Shown: positions 1-8,378 of the stretch, piece by piece
Layout: each line of letters opens with the position of its first letter
Position numbering within the stretch: position 1 is the stretch's first letter
NCBI GenBank assembly: GCA_902634515.1
Contig: CACPKH010000014.1
Location: 1 to 32,772 of the forward strand
From: an uncultured Prochlorococcus sp.
Lineage (GTDB): Bacteria; Cyanobacteriota; Cyanobacteriia; PCC-6307; Cyanobiaceae
Length of the DNA: 32,772 nt
Reading direction: 5' to 3'
Notes under the pieces: model-generated
Seen by the model: the letters and a program-made list of their open reading frames with translations, nothing else
The model's database searches: none
What the model was told of the DNA's origin: nothing
Program-made: the position numbers and the translations under genes

Positions 1-1035
1 AAAATTCCAAACGTTAATACCTCCTTGTGAATTTACTGCTGCCAAAGCACAGTCATCAGGTCGCCAGGCAATGGCGGAGACAAGCTCTCCTGCGAATGCG
101 CCTCCAAGTGGGTCACCATCACCATTACTCTTGAGAAACCAAACAAGAACTGAACCATCTCTAGCTCCTGAAGCAAGAAGCATTCCCTGATTTGAAAAAG
201 CAAGACTAGAAATCGATTCAGCATGAAGAGATAATTGTCCAGGGACAGTGCCTTCAGGGCCCTTTCCGTCAAAGCTCCAAACTGTCACGACATCACTTCC
301 CCCAGTAGCGAGGACTGTACCGGTTTGATCAAAAGATAACTGGCTTGGCTTTCCTGGGTAACCAGTCATCTCAGAGTCTTCGTTAGTTGAGCGACGCCAG
401 AAATGAACAGAATTATCTTGACTGCCGCAGGCTACAACATCACCGTCAGGGCTAAGAGCCATAGAAACAAGTGAGCCTTGCCATTCAAACTTCTGATTAA
501 CCTCATTACGAACTACATCAAAAAAAGTTACTCGTCCGTAGCATGCAGACGCTAATTCATTCGACTTTGACCAAGCGATCGAGCTAACAGTGCTTGGGTG
601 TTCTCCTGATTTCCATTGCTCGTGGCCATCAATCCCATATACATGCACTCTGCGAGAAAAGGCTACAGCCAAGAAACGTCCATCTGGTGACCATCTCAGG
701 TGTTCGACCCAACCATCTCCAAGATCTATTACGTTAGTTGACTCACCTTGTTCGCTATTCCAAATAAGAACACGTCCATCTTGTCCTGAAGTAGCAAAAA
801 TATCTCCATCTGGGTGTATAGACAATGCTAGTAGGCCTCCTTTATGAACCTCTTTTTTCTGCCAAAGGGGAGTTCCAGATTTACCCTCAAATAAATACAG
901 TCCACCTGCAACATCACCTACTAAGAGTGCGTTGCTACCTAAAGTCCACCCACAAACTATGGCATAGTCTTCAACTTCAGCACTCCAGCCCTCGTGAAGC
1001 ATCCCCTTAGGACTAAATCCTTCTACACCAGGCAC
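1..1035 (-). CDS. WD40-repeat beta-propeller protein, C-terminus cut by window edge
   Basis: The reverse strand is open for 345 codons from 1035 to the window edge. The translation shows repeated WD40 units with blade endings such as DGRVLIWN, DNSVHFWRR, DVVTVWSF, DGSVLVWF and GGINVWN, and blade starts such as LSIHPDGDIFATSGQD and MALSPDGDVVACGSQD. WD40 propellers are protein-interaction platforms; no catalytic motif is visible. The preferred start is the GTG at 1033-1035: an in-frame TAA lies directly upstream (1036-1038) and an AGGGAG ribosome-binding site sits about nine bases ahead. An ATG at 1000-1002 is an alternative. The start overlaps the end of the upstream cobW-like gene by 13 bases, so the two are probably co-transcribed and translationally coupled. 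This suggests, without proving it, that the propeller works with the metal GTPase. The C-terminal end is missing. Confidence 0.85.
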   Translation of the reverse strand, partial: MPGVEGFSPKGMLHEGWSAEVEDYAIVCGWTLGSNALLVGDVAGGLYLFEGKSGTPLWQKKEVHKGGLLALSIHPDGDIFATSGQDGRVLIWNSEQGESTNVIDLGDGWVEHLRWSPDGRFLAVAFSRRVHVYGIDGHEQWKSGEHPSTVSSIAWSKSNELASACYGRVTFFDVVRNEVNQKFEWQGSLVSMALSPDGDVVACGSQDNSVHFWRRSTNEDSEMTGYPGKPSQLSFDQTGTVLATGGSDVVTVWSFDGKGPEGTVPGQLSLHAESISSLAFSNQGMLLASGARDGSVLVWFLKSNGDGDPLGGAFAGELVSAIAWRPDDCALAAVNSQGGINVWNF

Positions 1036-2405
1036 TTATCGAACTCCCTACACATTTCTTTTTCATCAAGATTTCGACCAATAAACACTAATTGATTATG
1101 GCGAGGTTCATTCCCCCATTCTTTATCTGGCTGAGCAGTGAAGAGCATATGAACTCCTTGAAAAACCATTCGCCTGGATTCACCCGCATAACTTATAAAC
1201 CCTTTTGTCCTAAATATATCTACACCTTTTTCTGACAGGAGTCGACTCAACCACTTATTGAGTTTTTCTGGATCGACATCACCTATTCGCTCAATAGCAA
1301 TTGAGCCCACTTCATCATCATGTTCATGCTCAGCTACCCAAGTCCGCTCAGTTTCAGGTTGGACCAAAACATCATTTTTACCATCACTTTTAGTTGTAGT
1401 AATTAAAGCATCAACTCGGGATACTTTGATATCAAATTCCTCTGCAGTGTGCTGGGTGAACAGTCCAATATGAGTAGGGTGATCAAGTTCTAAAAAGAAA
1501 GATTTACGCCCATTAGACTGAAGCTGAAGACTGACATGTTTTTCAATTGGGACTGTGCTTCCCGGATGAAGAAGTTCCGCAGGGTCAGCGTAAATTCTAA
1601 CGCAAGATTCCGCACCAGCATTAAGAGCTGCTTCGTCAATCCCCTGATCTTCAAGGACTACGAGTGACATAGTGGGATCAGGACCTTCTTCGAGGGCAAT
1701 TTCATAACGACCTTTCTCAAGAGAAAAGACACCTGTCCACTCGAATGGATATTCTGGCTCAAGGAAAGTGGGGCGACGCTTTAACACCTGATCTAGATCA
1801 AAAGCACTCAGGTTTAGCACAGTGTCAATAGACACCTCCGCTTGCTTGCTACGCACAACACGAGCCATACGGTTCATACCTCGTAGTCGTGATTCAAGAA
1901 TATCGAGTGATTCATCAGAGACTAAGTCCGTTTTATTTAGGACCAGGACATCTGCGAATGCAACCTGCTCAGAACTTTCATCACTGCGACCGAGTTGCTG
2001 ATCAATATGAGCCGCATCAACGAGAGTAACAATGCCATCAAGAGAAAATTCATTACGGATTTCATCATCCATAAAGAATGTCTGAGCAACAGGGCCAGGA
2101 TCAGCAAGTCCTGTTGTCTCAACCAACACATAGTCAAATTTATCTCGTCGCTTCATGAGGTTGCCTAATACGCGAATTAGGTCTCCACGAACGGTGCAGC
2201 AAATGCAACCGTTGGACATTTCAAAGACTTCTTCGTCAGCATTAATGACCAGACCCTGATCAATACCAACTTCACCATATTCATTTTCGATTACCGCGAT
2301 TCTTTTACCGTGTTCTTCACTCAGAATCCTATTAAGGAGGGTTGTTTTCCCAGATCCTAAAAAGCCTGTAAGGATTGTTACTGGTACTTTTTGTTCGATA
2401 GTCAT
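1023..2405 (-). CDS. COG0523 / CobW-family metal-binding GTPase
   Basis: This 460-residue protein belongs to the G3E P-loop GTPases of the CobW/ZNG1 group, which act as metal chaperones or support metal homeostasis. Visible motifs are the Walker A GFLGSGKTT (residues 14-22), the family's metal-binding C-x-C-C (C67, C69, C70), the ETTGLADPGPV switch region and the NKTD guanine-specificity motif. The C-terminal half holds a CobW_C-like domain with a histidine-rich stretch (AEHEHDDE) that could bind metal. It is longer than many family members of 330-400 residues. The ATG at 2405 fits the conserved N-terminus. A candidate Zur operator about 50 bases upstream and the family's known link to zinc favour a zinc role over cobalamin synthesis. 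The metal is inferred. It overlaps the WD40 gene downstream. Confidence 0.9.
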   Translation of the reverse strand: MTIEQKVPVTILTGFLGSGKTTLLNRILSEEHGKRIAVIENEYGEVGIDQGLVINADEEVFEMSNGCICCTVRGDLIRVLGNLMKRRDKFDYVLVETTGLADPGPVAQTFFMDDEIRNEFSLDGIVTLVDAAHIDQQLGRSDESSEQVAFADVLVLNKTDLVSDESLDILESRLRGMNRMARVVRSKQAEVSIDTVLNLSAFDLDQVLKRRPTFLEPEYPFEWTGVFSLEKGRYEIALEEGPDPTMSLVVLEDQGIDEAALNAGAESCVRIYADPAELLHPGSTVPIEKHVSLQLQSNGRKSFFLELDHPTHIGLFTQHTAEEFDIKVSRVDALITTTKSDGKNDVLVQPETERTWVAEHEHDDEVGSIAIERIGDVDPEKLNKWLSRLLSEKGVDIFRTKGFISYAGESRRMVFQGVHMLFTAQPDKEWGNEPRHNQLVFIGRNLDEKEMCREFDKCLV

Positions 2406-2455
2406 TCAATTAGCTATTTTCAAGCAAAAGAAATAGCAATAACGGATTTTAAAAA

Positions 2456-2470
2456 TGATAATCGTTTTAA
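2456..2470 (-). promoter_or_regulatory. candidate Zur (zinc uptake regulator) operator upstream of the CobW-like gene
   Basis: The plus strand reads TGATAATCGTTTTAA. The left half TGATAAT matches the left arm of the cyanobacterial Zur-type palindrome TGATAAT-N-ATTATCA exactly; the right half matches only 4 of 7 bases. It lies about 50 bases upstream of the COG0523 gene start, a normal operator position, and COG0523 genes are common Zur targets. In an AT-rich genome such a half-perfect site can occur by chance, so this is only a candidate. Confidence 0.35.
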
Positions 2471-2608
2471 CTGCGTTTAGCAATTTCCTCATCCAAATTT
2501 CTACTGAACTAACTAACAAATGAACATTAATAATTTTATGAGATGCGATCTGTAGATTCATTCTGTTCTTATTCCTTTCAAATCCTAATTAGATAGAGTA
2601 AAGAAAAG

Positions 2609-2650
2609 AGATGGAAGAATGAGGTTTCATTCCAACTCCATTCCAACCAT
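2609..2650 (+). repeat. small hairpin and CATTCCAAC direct repeat in the EVE-gene leader
   Basis: A perfect 6-bp stem, GAATGA/TCATTC with loop GGTT, lies near 2617-2632. Flanking bases ATGGA and TCCAT can extend it after a small internal bulge. CATTCCAAC occurs twice in tandem (about 2628-2647). The structure sits just upstream of the EVE-domain gene and could be part of its leader. The rest of the 269-base divergent gap after the CobW-like gene holds nothing else recognisable. Confidence 0.25.
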
Positions 2651-2674
2651 CGAGTATCGCTAAGATTACAGACT

Positions 2675-3145
2675 ATGACTGAACCTAACTATTGGATCAT
2701 GAAGAGCGAGCCAGATGCGTACGGGATCAAGGATCTTCAAAGTGAAGAGCAAACACTTTGGGATGGGATCAGAAATTACCAAGCAAGGAATTTGATGAGA
2801 TCAATGGGAATAGGTGATAAAGCATTTTTCTATCATTCAAATTGCAAACCTCCAGGCATTGTTGGCTTAATGGAAGTCATAGAAACAAATTTAATTGACC
2901 CCACTCAATTTGATCCCAATTCAAAATACTTCGACCCAAAATCATCATTAGAAAAACCTCGCTGGGACTGTGTCAAGCTTGTTTATAGAGGCCAATTTAA
3001 AAATCAACTAACTCTTCAAGAAATAAGGTCTAACTTTACATCTGAGGAACTATTACTAGTAAGGAAAGGAAATAGATTATCAATAACGCCAATGTCAAAA
3101 GAAACTGCACAGAAACTTTTTAGCTTTCTTGGAGAAGCCTCTTAA
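2675..3145 (+). CDS. EVE domain protein (thymocyte nuclear protein 1 / YTH-like fold)
   Basis: The protein has 156 residues, the usual length for single-domain EVE proteins. It has the family opening NYWIMKSEPDAYGIKDL, followed by LWDGIRNYQARNLMR, a GDKAFFYHSN strand, and the PRWDCVKL segment. EVE domains have a PUA-like fold related to YTH domains and are thought to bind modified bases in nucleic acid. The target of this one is unknown. The start is ATG at 2675. It is monocistronic, divergent from the CobW-like gene and convergent with the DUF2811 gene, with only three bases between the two stop codons. Confidence 0.88.
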   Translation: MTEPNYWIMKSEPDAYGIKDLQSEEQTLWDGIRNYQARNLMRSMGIGDKAFFYHSNCKPPGIVGLMEVIETNLIDPTQFDPNSKYFDPKSSLEKPRWDCVKLVYRGQFKNQLTLQEIRSNFTSEELLLVRKGNRLSITPMSKETAQKLFSFLGEAS

Positions 3146-3148
3146 TAA

Positions 3149-3427
3149 CTACTTACCTTGCAATAAAGACCTTGAATCAAACATATTACCTACATATAAA
3201 CGAGTTATTTCTCTTGAGCTAACACCATTTTGAACAAGGAATCCAGCTAACGCTGCTTGAATTAATCTGTATTGATCCCAGTTGGGATAACGTTCAATAA
3301 ACTTATTCATTGCCTTCTTTAAAGGGAGAGGCAACTCAGTTTGAAAGCTGATAATTGAATCTTGAATTAACTCTCTAGTCCCTTCATGAACATCTGCAGG
3401 CAATTCATTTAGTGTTTTAGTGGGCAT
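3149..3427 (-). CDS. DUF2811 family small protein
   Basis: This 92-residue protein resembles the cyanobacterial DUF2811 family. The recognisable core is ELPADVHEGTRELIQD near the N-terminus, followed by FIERYPNWDQYRLIQAALAGFLVQNG, which is the most characteristic part. No signal peptide, membrane segment or catalytic motif is seen. Its function is not known. The start is ATG at 3425-3427. The family assignment rests on remembered sequence patterns and was not searched. Confidence 0.7.
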   Translation of the reverse strand: MPTKTLNELPADVHEGTRELIQDSIISFQTELPLPLKKAMNKFIERYPNWDQYRLIQAALAGFLVQNGVSSREITRLYVGNMFDSRSLLQGK

Positions 3428-3728
3428 TTTTACTTAAATCTACAGACACTAGTTCCTCATATAGTCATAAAAACGTCAAGGGTTTCTTAATAGCAAAATC
3501 TCATTCTGTCTAGAAGTAAGACTAGAGGCAATAAAAGACTTTTAAGCCAGTCACAGAAGCTTGCCTTATAGCAAGGAAATCCAAAAAGTCAACCTAAATT
3601 CTTCATAATATCTTTTTCCACAAGGGCTTGATTGTAAAAGGGCTTTCAGAGTCTCTTTGTGGAAACTATGTGAAATTCCTTTTTAAGAGCGGGGAAAAAC
3701 CAGTAAAAGTTAATGATAAAGAAAATGT
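3428..3728. other. 301-base intergenic region between two minus-strand genes, with an inverted DnaA-box-like pair
   Basis: No convincing gene is present. A plus-strand reading frame that begins at 3628 runs antisense into the DUF1818 gene and looks like a shadow. The region holds a perfect 9-bp inverted repeat (3615-3623 and 3657-3665) that contains two DnaA-box-like sequences, plus a direct repeat of AAGGGCTT. These are listed separately. No tRNA fold or factor-independent terminator was found. Confidence 0.5.
3614..3666. repeat. inverted pair of DnaA-box-like sequences with internal AAGGGCTT repeat
   Basis: TTTTCCACA at 3614-3622 equals the cyanobacterial DnaA-box consensus as I recall it. 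The reverse complement of 3658-3666 is GTTTCCACA, which differs at one position. Together they form a perfect 9-bp inverted repeat (TTTCCACAA at 3615-3623, TTGTGGAAA at 3657-3665) separated by 33 bases. The octamer AAGGGCTT appears twice between the arms. A T-run does not follow on either strand, so it is not a standard terminator. It could be a DnaA-binding site, a structured RNA element, or coincidence. Confidence 0.3.
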
Positions 3729-4106
3729 TTATTTGTTGGAATCCCACATGGTTCTCATTGCAGATGTAATAAGTTGCGCAGTTTGTACAGGCCAAAACAT
3801 TTCTACACTTCTTGCTTTAAAACCATCCCCATCAAGAATTACCTTTAAGTTCCATAGATCTTTTTTTCCATCAAGGCAAGCCCAACAAGGAGGACGCTCT
3901 ATCTCTAAAGAAATGATCTCTTCAGGCATTAATTGATCTTTTAATTTTTCGTGTTCGTCAATTAAATCAAACAATGAAGTAGCCAAAATATTCCATTCAT
4001 CTTCTGAAAGCTCTACTGTCCAATTTTCCCCTCCTATTAAGTATGGGAAATACTTTCTTGAAGAATCCTTGGCAAGTCTCCAGCCAGGTCCTTCTCGATC
4101 AATCAT
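3729..4106 (-). CDS. DUF1818 family protein
   Basis: This 125-residue soluble protein resembles the cyanobacterial DUF1818 family. Distinctive parts are the opening [15 protein letters not shown], the [17 protein letters not shown] strand, a central acidic helix around residues 46-70, the [12 protein letters not shown] strand with two cysteines, and the closing [18 protein letters not shown]. The function is not known. The start codon overlaps the rpoZ stop codon in ATGA (4103-4106), so translation is probably coupled to rpoZ. This pairing suggests co-expression with RNA polymerase, but a role in transcription is only an inference. Confidence 0.78.
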   Translation of the reverse strand: MIDREGPGWRLAKDSSRKYFPYLIGGENWTVELSEDEWNILATSLFDLIDEHEKLKDQLMPEEIISLEIERPPCWACLDGKKDLWNLKVILDGDGFKARSVEMFWPVQTAQLITSAMRTMWDSNK

Positions 4107-4333
4107 CCTGGCAACAAGTCAGGTTGATCTTGTTCATCACTTAATTCCACTATCGCTCTTTGAACAGGCTTCACTGCAGACTCTTCAAGAAGGCCATCAA
4201 AATCATCAAAGCGTCTTTGCTTAGCCCTAAATGCAATACGAACTGTGGTTAGATATCTATTGCTTGATTGCCTTATAAGACTCTCGCCACGTTTAGCAAG
4301 ATCTTTAGAATCAAGTCCAGTACCACCAATCAC
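4103..4333 (-). CDS. rpoZ: DNA-directed RNA polymerase omega subunit
   Basis: This is a 76-residue omega subunit of the cyanobacterial type. The signature is [20 protein letters not shown], followed by [15 protein letters not shown], a valine-proline segment, and the acidic tail [12 protein letters not shown]. Omega binds the beta' subunit and helps assemble RNA polymerase; in cyanobacteria it also influences sigma-factor choice. The start is GTG at 4331-4333. An in-frame TGA lies four codons upstream and no ATG is available, so the start is fairly secure. It leads a two-gene unit with the DUF1818 gene (ATGA overlap) and diverges from the Hsp70-like gene across 70 bases. Confidence 0.92.
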   Translation of the reverse strand: MIGGTGLDSKDLAKRGESLIRQSSNRYLTTVRIAFRAKQRRFDDFDGLLEESAVKPVQRAIVELSDEQDQPDLLPG

Positions 4334-4403
4334 AAAATTTTTTCAAACTCACTCAATTTTATATGAAAAAGGGAAAATCTAACTGGTTAAATTTCTAAAG
4401 AAA

Positions 4404-5999
4404 ATGCAAGATAACAATGCAAAATCGCAAATAATTGGAACTCTGGCAATAGACCTAGGTAGTTCAACAACAATTGTTGCTTTTCAATCAGAGACAAAAG
4501 ATCCGATACAACTTCTAGAACTTGAACCTATAAGTCGTTCCCCAGGAGAAGTCCCTAGTCAGATTTGGCAATCACCGAATGATAAAAGCTTGATTTTTTT
4601 TGGGCAAGAAGTAGAGAGTCTAAAACTAAAAGATAAGCAACATCCTTTTTTAATTAATGACTTCAAACGTTTTATTGGAGCTCCGAATCAATTTCAATTT
4701 GGAAAGCAAATCTTTTTACCTGAAGAAGCAGGCGAACTACTGATTAAAAAAATATGGGAAAAAATCCCAAAAAACTTACACATAAAACGACTTGTATTAA
4801 CTGCACCAGTTGAAACTTACAAGGCTTATAGGAAATGGCTTTACAAAGTCTGCTCTGATTTAGATGTTTCAGAAATAGCATTAGTTGATGAACCAACAGC
4901 AGCAGCAATAGGCGCCAATCAAAAAGGCGGGGCAAAATTATTAGTAATAGATGTAGGTGGAAGCACTATTGATATGTCAATGGTCATACTTGAAGGCGGT
5001 GAAGGTCGAGCTGAACCAATAGCACAATTAATTCGTTTTGACGGTCAAGATCTTGAGGGTAAAAGTCAACAAGTCCTTCGTTGCGCAAAAGTATTAAGTA
5101 AAGAGGGCCTTAGACTTGGAGGGCAAGATATTGACCGTTGGATAACAAATAATTTATTCCCAGATATGAAAAAAAATATTTTAGTTCTTAAAGCTGCAGA
5201 AAGACTTAAATGCAAACTAAGTGACGTCCAAATAGCAGATAACAAGACCCTTAATGAAGAGGCAATTATTAATGAAAAAGGTGATTCTATTTTGCTAAAG
5301 CTTAATCGAATTGATTTAGAAGAGCTTTTGAAAGATAACGGACTTGTACAAAGTCTTCAAAAGTTATTAGCTAAAACACTTGCTAGAGGAAGTGCAAAGG
5401 GGTGTGAATTAGATGAACTAACTGGAGTAGTACTTGTTGGGGGAGGAGCTCAATTACCACTTATTAAGAAATGGTTGTTCTCACAAATTCCATCTTCAAA
5501 GTTACTGACACCCCCTCCTATAGAAGCTGTTGCCTTGGGTGCATTAAAACTGACTCCTGGTGTAACTATTAAAGATGTATTGAATAAAGGAGTATCAATA
5601 CGTTGCTGGGACCAAACAACTAATTCACATATATGGCATCCTATTTTTTTGCCGGGTCAAACATGGCCAACAAGTAACCCAATGGAAATTATCTTTGCAG
5701 CAAGTAAAGATCAACAATTAGAAATTGATCTTCAAATTGCTGACAATGAATTAGATGGAGGGCACGAAATTATTTATGTCAATGGAATACCAACTATTAA
5801 AGAACTTTCTTTTCACTCAAGATTCATTGAATGGAAATCAAAAACAAAAAGAATTAAGCTGGTACCTCCTGGGAAAATTGGTGATGACTGCTTAAAATTA
5901 AAGTTTAGCATTGATAGTTTTTGTCATCTCATAGTTGAAGGAATTGACCTTAGAAGCAATCAAGCTATTTCAAAAGAAAATCTTGGAACAATTAGATAA
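4404..5999 (+). CDS. Hsp70-family (DnaK-like) protein with non-canonical C-terminal half
   Basis: The 531-residue protein carries the Hsp70/actin-type ATPase: phosphate-1 loop AIDLGSSTT near residue 16, the connecting VDEPTAAAIGA near residue 162, phosphate-2 VIDVGGSTIDMSM near residue 182, and the adenosine motif VVLVGGGAQLP near residue 344. After about residue 380 the sequence does not look like a standard DnaK peptide-binding domain, and the total is about 100 residues shorter than DnaK, with no EEVD-like or GGM-type tail. It is therefore an atypical Hsp70 and probably not the main DnaK. Substrates are unknown. The start is ATG at 4404. It is convergent with pyrR. Confidence 0.85.
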   Translation: MQDNNAKSQIIGTLAIDLGSSTTIVAFQSETKDPIQLLELEPISRSPGEVPSQIWQSPNDKSLIFFGQEVESLKLKDKQHPFLINDFKRFIGAPNQFQFGKQIFLPEEAGELLIKKIWEKIPKNLHIKRLVLTAPVETYKAYRKWLYKVCSDLDVSEIALVDEPTAAAIGANQKGGAKLLVIDVGGSTIDMSMVILEGGEGRAEPIAQLIRFDGQDLEGKSQQVLRCAKVLSKEGLRLGGQDIDRWITNNLFPDMKKNILVLKAAERLKCKLSDVQIADNKTLNEEAIINEKGDSILLKLNRIDLEELLKDNGLVQSLQKLLAKTLARGSAKGCELDELTGVVLVGGGAQLPLIKKWLFSQIPSSKLLTPPPIEAVALGALKLTPGVTIKDVLNKGVSIRCWDQTTNSHIWHPIFLPGQTWPTSNPMEIIFAASKDQQLEIDLQIADNELDGGHEIIYVNGIPTIKELSFHSRFIEWKSKTKRIKLVPPGKIGDDCLKLKFSIDSFCHLIVEGIDLRSNQAISKENLGTIR

Positions 6000-6034
6000 T
6001 CGATTTTTTAATGCAAAAGCAAAGAAAATATTGA

Positions 6035-6589
6035 TTAATCAATTGTTTTAGTTAGGAATACTCCTTCCTGGCCATCTACTTCCATCAATCTTAGGTTTAT
6101 CGACTCTTTTCTTCTAGTAGGAACTTTTCTGCCGCAAAAATCTGGTTGTATGGGTAATTCTCTATGACCTCTGTCAACCATAACCAAAAGCATTATCTTA
6201 CGGGCTCTCCCCCATGCCTGAAGAGCTTCAAGGGATGCTCTAACAGTTCTTCCTGTAAAAATTACATCATCTACTAACACCACCTGTCTGTCTTCAAGGC
6301 TTGTGGCGATATCTGTCGATCTTGTCATCCTTGTACCAACACGAGTCAAGTCATCCCTATGAAACGTTGGGTCAATGACTCCTTGATCTATAGGGTGACC
6401 GACTTTTTCCCTCAACTTTTCTGCCAAAACACCTGCTAGTTGAACTCCTCTTGTAGGGATACCTAAAAGTAAAAGTTTTTTGCTATCAGATACATTTTCA
6501 ATAATTTCCGAAGCAAGACGTACAAGAGTCTTACTTAGCTCTTCCTTAGAAAGGATCTCAAGACTTTCAGGCTTTGTTTTATCTGACAT
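6035..6589 (-). CDS. pyrR: PyrR: pyrimidine operon regulator / uracil phosphoribosyltransferase
   Basis: The 184-residue protein is a type I phosphoribosyltransferase of the PyrR group. The PRPP-binding motif VVLVDDVIFTGRT spans residues 103-115, preceded by GIPTRGVQLA (residues 43-52) and followed by the VDRGHRELPI and VPTRRKE segments typical of PyrR. In Gram-positive bacteria PyrR binds pyr mRNA to attenuate transcription and has weak uracil phosphoribosyltransferase activity. In cyanobacteria the RNA role is not certain, and no pyr operon is adjacent. The start is ATG at 6587-6589. A tiny ORF with a very strong ribosome-binding site lies about 95 bases upstream. Confidence 0.9.
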   Translation of the reverse strand: MSDKTKPESLEILSKEELSKTLVRLASEIIENVSDSKKLLLLGIPTRGVQLAGVLAEKLREKVGHPIDQGVIDPTFHRDDLTRVGTRMTRSTDIATSLEDRQVVLVDDVIFTGRTVRASLEALQAWGRARKIMLLVMVDRGHRELPIQPDFCGRKVPTRRKESINLRLMEVDGQEGVFLTKTID

Positions 6590-6684
6590 TTAAATTTTTT
6601 CGGTACTTAGATTTTGCAAGAACCACTAAAAGTTTAATATGTAATTGAATTCGCAAAAGCTGACGGAAGTGAATATAAATTGAG

Positions 6685-6732
6685 CTACTGGGCAAAAAGA
6701 AGTAATTTGATATCAAGGCTCCTAATAAACAT
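6685..6732 (-). CDS. candidate 15-residue leader ORF upstream of pyrR
   Basis: On the minus strand an ATG at 6730-6732 opens a 15-codon frame (MFIRSLDIKLLLFAQ, then TAG). It is preceded by GGAGGTGATTC (6735-6745), almost a full complement of the 16S rRNA 3' end, with ideal spacing. Such a strong ribosome-binding site stands out here, since most genes in the window have weak ones or none. The ORF ends about 95 bases before pyrR and could be a leader peptide, but it overlaps the upstream region of gpmI on the other strand. No homology supports it. Confidence 0.3.
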   Translation of the reverse strand: MFIRSLDIKLLLFAQ

Positions 6733-6750
6733 ATGAATCACCTCCGATAA

Positions 6751-8373
6751 ATGCCGAACAAAAGTCCCATCCCTCAAAAAAAATCAGCCCCTGTAGCACC
6801 TGTTGTTCTCGCTATACTGGATGGATGGGGCTATAGCGAAGATTCAGAAAATAATGCCATTAACCTTGCAGATACACCAGTCATGGACGCTTTGTGGGAG
6901 GCCTATCCTCATACACTTATAGAAGCTAGTGGAGGAGATGTTGGATTACCAGATGATCAAATGGGCAATTCTGAGGTTGGTCATTTAACAATTGGTGCGG
7001 GTAGAGTTATTCAACAAGAATTAGTGAGAATTACAAATACAATTCGTTCAAAACAGCTAGATCAAATAAAGGTTTTAGAAAATCTTGCTCAAACTTTACA
7101 AGGAAGCGAAAAGACACTTCACCTGATAGGGCTTTGCTCAGATGGAGGTGTTCATAGTCACATTAATCACCTCTGTGGACTGATTGATTGGGCAGCAAAT
7201 AAAGGGATTAAGAAAGTGGCTATTCATGCATTTACTGACGGAAGAGATACTCCTGCTCAAAGTTCCTTGAAATATTTAAATGTTATCAATGACAAAATAA
7301 ATTCATGTGGTGTTGGTGAATTAGCAAGCTTATGCGGGCGATATTGGGCCATGGATAGAGACAATCGTTGGGAGAGAACTGAAAAGGCATTTAACTTGCT
7401 AACGAATCCAGACTTTTCAGTGAGTGACTTATTGCCTGAAACGATTCTTGAGAAAAGCTATAGCGAAGGGATTACTGACGAATTTCTTGAACCAATCCGT
7501 TTGACAAACTCTTTTTTAAAGGATGGAGATGTATTAATAATGTTCAATTTTAGGCCAGACAGAGCCAGGCAATTGATTAAATCAATTGTTTTACCTACTT
7601 TTTCAGAATTCAAACGTAAATTTAGGCCTAATTTAGAAGCATTAACTTTTACGCAATATGAATCAGGCCTACCTGTGTCAATAGCATTCCCTCCTGAGTC
7701 TCTTGATGAGCTGCTTGGAGAAGTTATAGCCAAACATGGGCTAAAACAATATCGGACTGCAGAAACAGAGAAATATCCTCATGTAACGTATTTCTTAAAT
7801 GGAGGAATTGAAAAGCCTTTAGATGGAGAGGATAGATTTTTAGTCCCTTCGCCTCGAGTGGCAACTTATGACATAACACCAGAAATGTCTGCAGACACTC
7901 TTACTGATAGCTGTACCAAAGCAATTGAAAGTGGAATTTACTCATTAATAGTAATTAATTATGCAAATCCAGATATGGTTGGACACACTGGAATTCTTGA
8001 AGCTGCAAAAGAAGCAATAAATAAAGTAGATGCTTGTATTGGGAGAATACTTGAATCAACTGGAAAAATGAGCGGCACTCTTTTGATAACTGCCGATCAT
8101 GGCAATGCTGAAGTAATGCAAGGAGCTGATGGAGAGCCTTGGACTGCCCATACTACAAATCCAGTGCCTGTAATTTTAATTGAAGGAGAAAAAAGGAAAG
8201 TTTGTGGTCAAGGAAATTCAATTCAATTAAGAGATGATGGCGGCTTGGCAGATATAGCTCCTACACTTCTTCAATTATTGTCTTTACCAAAGCCAGCTGT
8301 TATGACAGGTTATTCTTTAATTGAAAGTAGTGATCTTCCTACAGTATCTAATCTAATTGCACAACCAGTCTAA
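6751..8373 (+). CDS. gpmI: 2,3-bisphosphoglycerate-independent phosphoglycerate mutase
   Basis: This 540-residue enzyme interconverts 3-phosphoglycerate and 2-phosphoglycerate in glycolysis. It has the alkaline-phosphatase-superfamily features of GpmI: the metal-binding AILDGWG (D24), the phosphorylated serine in MGNSEVGH (S74), [17 protein letters not shown], and the C-terminal TADHGNAE and TAHTTNPVP motifs. The length is typical for cyanobacteria. The start is ATG at 6751. The gene is followed after five bases by secG, so the two are likely co-transcribed, an arrangement I recall as common in picocyanobacteria. Confidence 0.97.
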   Translation: MPNKSPIPQKKSAPVAPVVLAILDGWGYSEDSENNAINLADTPVMDALWEAYPHTLIEASGGDVGLPDDQMGNSEVGHLTIGAGRVIQQELVRITNTIRSKQLDQIKVLENLAQTLQGSEKTLHLIGLCSDGGVHSHINHLCGLIDWAANKGIKKVAIHAFTDGRDTPAQSSLKYLNVINDKINSCGVGELASLCGRYWAMDRDNRWERTEKAFNLLTNPDFSVSDLLPETILEKSYSEGITDEFLEPIRLTNSFLKDGDVLIMFNFRPDRARQLIKSIVLPTFSEFKRKFRPNLEALTFTQYESGLPVSIAFPPESLDELLGEVIAKHGLKQYRTAETEKYPHVTYFLNGGIEKPLDGEDRFLVPSPRVATYDITPEMSADTLTDSCTKAIESGIYSLIVINYANPDMVGHTGILEAAKEAINKVDACIGRILESTGKMSGTLLITADHGNAEVMQGADGEPWTAHTTNPVPVILIEGEKRKVCGQGNSIQLRDDGGLADIAPTLLQLLSLPKPAVMTGYSLIESSDLPTVSNLIAQPV

Positions 8374-8378
8374 ATATC

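Noticed and set aside
33-272. 79-codon minus-strand ORF
   Set aside because: It lies in a different frame inside the WD40 gene and lacks its repeats.
590-1010. Plus-strand ORFs of 85 and 61 codons
   Set aside because: They are antisense to the WD40 propeller gene, whose blade repeats are clear on the minus strand.
3628-3936. 102-codon plus-strand ORF
   Set aside because: It runs antisense over the DUF1818 gene, has no family-like sequence, and starts inside the inverted repeat region; the minus-strand gene coupled to rpoZ explains the region better.
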